From assembly GCA_012729785.1 (NCBI GenBank), contig JAAYCL010000020.1, positions 1 to 64,000 of the forward strand: a stretch of DNA of 64,000 nt. The letters are read 5' to 3'. The translations under genes and the position numbers were made by a program. Of the stretch, positions 61,452 through 64,000 are shown in pieces. Numbering within the stretch: the stretch's first letter is position 1; each line of letters opens with the position of its first letter. The DNA is from Chlamydiota bacterium. GTDB lineage: Bacteria > Auribacterota > Tritonobacteria > UBA1439. Below the pieces are notes generated by a model, which was not told the origin of the DNA, ran no database searches, and worked only from the letters and a program-made list of their open reading frames with translations.

Positions 61452-62252
61452 ATGGACACGCCGATCGGCGTCTTCGACTCGGGGCTCGGGGGCCTCACGG
61501 TCGTGCGGCATCTCCGGCGGCTGCTGCCGGACGCGGGGATCGTCTACTTCGGCGACACCGCGCGGGTGCCGTACGGGAGCAAGTCCCGGGAATCCGTCAC
61601 CCGCTTTTCCCGGGAGAGCTGCCGCTTCCTGCTCGGCCAGGGCGTGGGGAGGATCGTCGTCGCCTGCAACACCTCCTCGGCGCTCGCCCTCGAGGCCTTG
61701 CGGGCCGAGTTCGCCGTCCCGCTGCACGACGTGATCGTCCCGGGCGCGCGCACGGCCGCGGAGCTCACCCGCAGCGGCAGGATCGGGGTCATCGGCACGC
61801 ACGCCACGGTCCGCAGCGGCGCCTACGAACGCGCGCTCAAGGCCCTCGACCCGTCCCTCTCCGTGCACCAGCGGGCCTGCCCGCTGTTCGTCCCCCTCGC
61901 GGAGGAGGGGTGGCTCGACAGGCCCGCGACGGTCGAGATCGCCCGCGACTACCTGCTGCCCCTCAGAGAGACCGGGATCGACGTGTTGATACTCGGCTGC
62001 ACCCACTACCCGGTCCTCGCGGCGACGATCCGCCTCGTGATGGGCGACGGCGTGGCGCTGGTCGACTCGGGCCGCTCCTGCGCCGAGGCGGTCCGCCGCG
62101 GGGCAGGGGCGCACCCGCCGCCCGGGAGGGCGGGGCGGGTCCGCTACTTCGTGAGCGACATGCCGGAGCGGTTCAGGGAGATCGGCAGGGTCTTCATGGG
62201 CGCCGAGATCGGGGACGTGACGGTGGTGAGCCCGGGGGGCGGAGTGAGATGA
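61452..62252 (+). CDS. murI: Glutamate racemase
   Basis: MurI makes D-glutamate for peptidoglycan. The 266-residue protein has FDSGLGGLTVVRHL, YFGDTARVPYGSKS, the first catalytic Cys in ACNTSSA and the second in GCTHYPVL. No Shine-Dalgarno is obvious before either of two adjacent ATGs (61446, 61452); the second is used here because the family begins close to IGVFDSG. The stop overlaps the DUF362 start (ATGA). Confidence 0.95.
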   Translation: MDTPIGVFDSGLGGLTVVRHLRRLLPDAGIVYFGDTARVPYGSKSRESVTRFSRESCRFLLGQGVGRIVVACNTSSALALEALRAEFAVPLHDVIVPGARTAAELTRSGRIGVIGTHATVRSGAYERALKALDPSLSVHQRACPLFVPLAEEGWLDRPATVEIARDYLLPLRETGIDVLILGCTHYPVLAATIRLVMGDGVALVDSGRSCAEAVRRGAGAHPPPGRAGRVRYFVSDMPERFREIGRVFMGAEIGDVTVVSPGGGVR

Positions 62253-63301
62253 GACCGGTCGGCCTTGTCGCCGGGGGGTGCAGGCGCGACAACGTGCGGC
62301 GCGCCCTCGATCTCGTGCGTGACGACTGCGCCCCCCTCGCCGCGGCGCGCCGCGTCCTCGTCAAGCCGAACCTAACAGCCACGCGCGCGGCCCGCGCGAA
62401 CTCCCACGCGGACGCCGTCCGGGGGATCATGGACTTCATCTCCTCCCTCCCCGGCGGCCTCGCGGGGAAGGAGATCGCGGTCGTCGAGGGGAGCGGGAGC
62501 GCCTACTACGAGCGATGCCTCACGCGCGACCTCTTCGAGACGTTCGGCTTCACGGCTCTCGCGCGGGAGTACCCGAACCTGTCGCTCGTGCCGATCGAGG
62601 AGTGCCGCGACTACCTCCCGGTCCCCGTCCGCTCGATCGCCGGGCCGGAGACGGTCGGCCTGGCGGCGGTCGTCCGCGACTTCGACTACCGTATCTCCCT
62701 CAACCTCCCCAAGACCCACAACTACGCCATCCTCACGGCGGGGATCAAGAACATGATGGGGCTGCTGCGGCAGGAGGACAAGTCGATGATCCACGGCCTC
62801 CGCACCCCGAGCGCCCCGGACGCCGGCTCCGTCATCGGCAGGATCCCGACCGCCTGGATCGCCTGGATGCGGAGGAGGGCGCCGTGGCTCGTGAACGCCG
62901 TCTTCGCCCGCTCGACGGCGTACCTCAACGCCGTCCGGGTGATCCACCGCAACGTCGCCGCGGTGGCCCGCGAGGCCTGGCCGGACCTCGTGGTGATCGA
63001 CGCGTGGGAGGGGATGGAGGGGAACGGGCCGATCGACGGGGAGCTGGTGGATTTGAAGGCGGCGGTGGCGTCCGCGGACGCGCTGAAGGCCGACGGGGTG
63101 ACGGCGCGCCTGATGGGGTTCGAGCCGGCCGAGGTCGGCTACCTCCACTACCTTGCCGAGGAGGGGAGGGGCTCGACCGGGCTCGAGGGGCTGAGGGGGG
63201 AGGAGGTCGGGCGCGTCGCCCGGCGGTTCCGGCGGCACCCGACCTACCCGATCCAGCGGCTCTGGCGTGAGGGCCCCGAAGGGAGGGGAGGGGCGGCGTG
63301 A
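62249..63301 (+). CDS. DUF362 family protein
   Basis: The 350-residue protein has VLVKPNLT, the [22 protein letters not shown] block and [14 protein letters not shown], which together define DUF362. Many members are fused to or work with ferredoxin-like domains, but none is present here and the protein has no Cys cluster. Its reaction is unknown. It is translationally coupled to murI upstream (ATGA) and to the YjbQ gene downstream (GTGA). Confidence 0.9.
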   Translation: MRPVGLVAGGCRRDNVRRALDLVRDDCAPLAAARRVLVKPNLTATRAARANSHADAVRGIMDFISSLPGGLAGKEIAVVEGSGSAYYERCLTRDLFETFGFTALAREYPNLSLVPIEECRDYLPVPVRSIAGPETVGLAAVVRDFDYRISLNLPKTHNYAILTAGIKNMMGLLRQEDKSMIHGLRTPSAPDAGSVIGRIPTAWIAWMRRRAPWLVNAVFARSTAYLNAVRVIHRNVAAVAREAWPDLVVIDAWEGMEGNGPIDGELVDLKAAVASADALKADGVTARLMGFEPAEVGYLHYLAEEGRGSTGLEGLRGEEVGRVARRFRRHPTYPIQRLWREGPEGRGGAA

Positions 63302-63717
63302 AATCGTTCACCGAGCACCTCTGGTTCGATACGAAGCGCCGGCGTGAGTTCATCAACATCACACCCCTCGTCGAGGAGTGCCTGCGGAAGAGCGGAATCC
63401 GCGAGGGGCTCTGCCTCGTGAACGCCATGCACATCACCGCGAGCGTCTTCGTGAACGACGACGAACGGGGGCTCCACGAGGACCTCGAGGCGTGGCTCGA
63501 GTCGCTCGCCCCGCACGCGCCCGTCTCCCGCTACCGGCACAACGACACGGGGGAGGAGAACGCGGACGCGCACCTCAAGCGGACGGTCATGGGGCGGGAG
63601 GTCGTGGTCGCGGTTACGCGCGGGAAGCTCGACGTCGGCCCGTGGGAGCGGATCTTCTACGGGGAATTCGACGGAAGGCGGAGGAAGCGGGTGCTCGTGA
63701 AGATCGTGGGGGAGTAG
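63298..63717 (+). CDS. YjbQ family protein (UPF0047)
   Basis: The 139-residue protein has the full YjbQ sequence plan: [56 protein letters not shown] and [20 protein letters not shown]. Conserved His residues form a metal-like pocket. Some homologues show weak thiamine phosphate synthase activity, but the physiological role is not settled. It starts at a GTG overlapping the DUF362 stop, and the macro-domain gene follows after three bases. Confidence 0.93.
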   Translation: MKSFTEHLWFDTKRRREFINITPLVEECLRKSGIREGLCLVNAMHITASVFVNDDERGLHEDLEAWLESLAPHAPVSRYRHNDTGEENADAHLKRTVMGREVVVAVTRGKLDVGPWERIFYGEFDGRRRKRVLVKIVGE

Positions 63718-63720
63718 GCC

Positions 63721-64000
63721 GTGATCACCATCGTGCTCGGGGACATCACGCGGGAGGATACGGAGGCGATCGTCAACGCCGCCAACAGCGGCCTGCGCGG
63801 GGGCGGCGGGGTCGACGGCGCCATCCACCGGGCGGCGGGCCCCTCCGTCATGCGGGAGTGCCGGGAAATCGGGGGGTGCCCGACCGGCGGGGCGGTCGTC
63901 ACTGGGGCGGGAAACCTCGCGGCGAAGAAGATCATCCACGCCGTCGGACCGGTCTGGCGGGGCGGGTCGCGCGGCGAAGCGGAGCTGCTCGCCTCCGCGT
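63721..64000 (+). CDS. Macro-domain (ADP-ribose binding) protein, cut by the window end
   Basis: The 93 visible residues begin [40 protein letters not shown] (quoted here as a run of short family blocks: [19 protein letters not shown]), then [16 protein letters not shown] and IIHAVGPVW. This is the macro domain of the YmdB/MacroD type, which removes ADP-ribose from proteins or from O-acetyl-ADP-ribose. The gene starts with GTG three bases after the YjbQ stop and continues past the window. Confidence 0.92.
   Translation, partial: MITIVLGDITREDTEAIVNAANSGLRGGGGVDGAIHRAAGPSVMRECREIGGCPTGGAVVTGAGNLAAKKIIHAVGPVWRGGSRGEAELLASA

Overview
The window is a dense, very GC-rich stretch of bacterial chromosome with about 56 protein genes on both strands. 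I see no rRNA, tRNA, CRISPR array or intact mobile element. Lipoprotein signals, HtrA proteases, a BatA-E operon and an ECF sigma/anti-sigma pair point to a diderm bacterium. The mix of families (DUF2079 and YfhO membrane proteins, a TctA-like permease, and a secreted phosphoesterase with a TP-rich linker) suggests an uncultured candidate-phylum lineage, but this placement is only a guess.

Layout. 1-290: lower-GC edge with a possible gene end and TGACCCCTA repeats. 291-2900 (-): secreted metallophosphoesterase and a lipoprotein-like fumarylacetoacetase-family protein. 3075-8603 (+): two tiny proteins, purH, tsaC/sua5, rpiB, glyA and an exported protein. 8640-10556 (-): PpiD/SurA-like chaperone. 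10748-15514 (+): complete BMP-type ABC importer. 15546-16919 (-): sodium:amino-acid symporter. 16986-21249 (-): hemA, di-haem peroxidase, resB and ccsA, a haem and cytochrome c operon. 21381-30424 (+): miaB, lapA-like, mutS, mutL, miaA and hflX, with one Cys-rich minus-strand gene. 30369-34642 (-): two large membrane proteins. 34764-39226 (+): metallo-beta-lactamase-fold hydrolase, then a three-gene membrane cluster (zinc ribbon/OB protein, TctA-like permease, YdjM-like hydrolase). 39554-43314 (+): ECF sigma factor, anti-sigma, degenerate HtrA and intact HtrA. 43375-54844 (+): a large Bat/MoxR operon. 54850-58041 (-): small membrane protein, MFS transporter and recJ. 58116-64000 (+): giant alpha/beta-hydrolase lipoprotein, small exported protein, methyltransferase, murI, DUF362, YjbQ and a macro-domain gene cut by the window end.

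Genes inside operons usually have strong Shine-Dalgarno sequences and often overlap by ATGA or GTGA. In contrast, several operon-first genes (AGCS symporter, miaB, mutS, miaA, the MBL hydrolase, the hydrolase lipoprotein) and probably batD have a -10 box ending only 6-15 bases before ATG, with no Shine-Dalgarno. This implies leaderless or nearly leaderless mRNAs. A recurrent extended -10 (TGC-TATACT-like, often with a TTGNNN -35 at 17 bases) is visible across the window.

The most unusual features are the catalytically degenerate HtrA beside an intact one under a sigma/anti-sigma pair, the zinc ribbon-OB/TctA/YdjM membrane cluster with a perfect 20-bp hairpin in its leader, an apparent 1-bp deletion at the start of batB, and a compositionally distinct gene in the Bat operon that carries what looks like a BatC tail.
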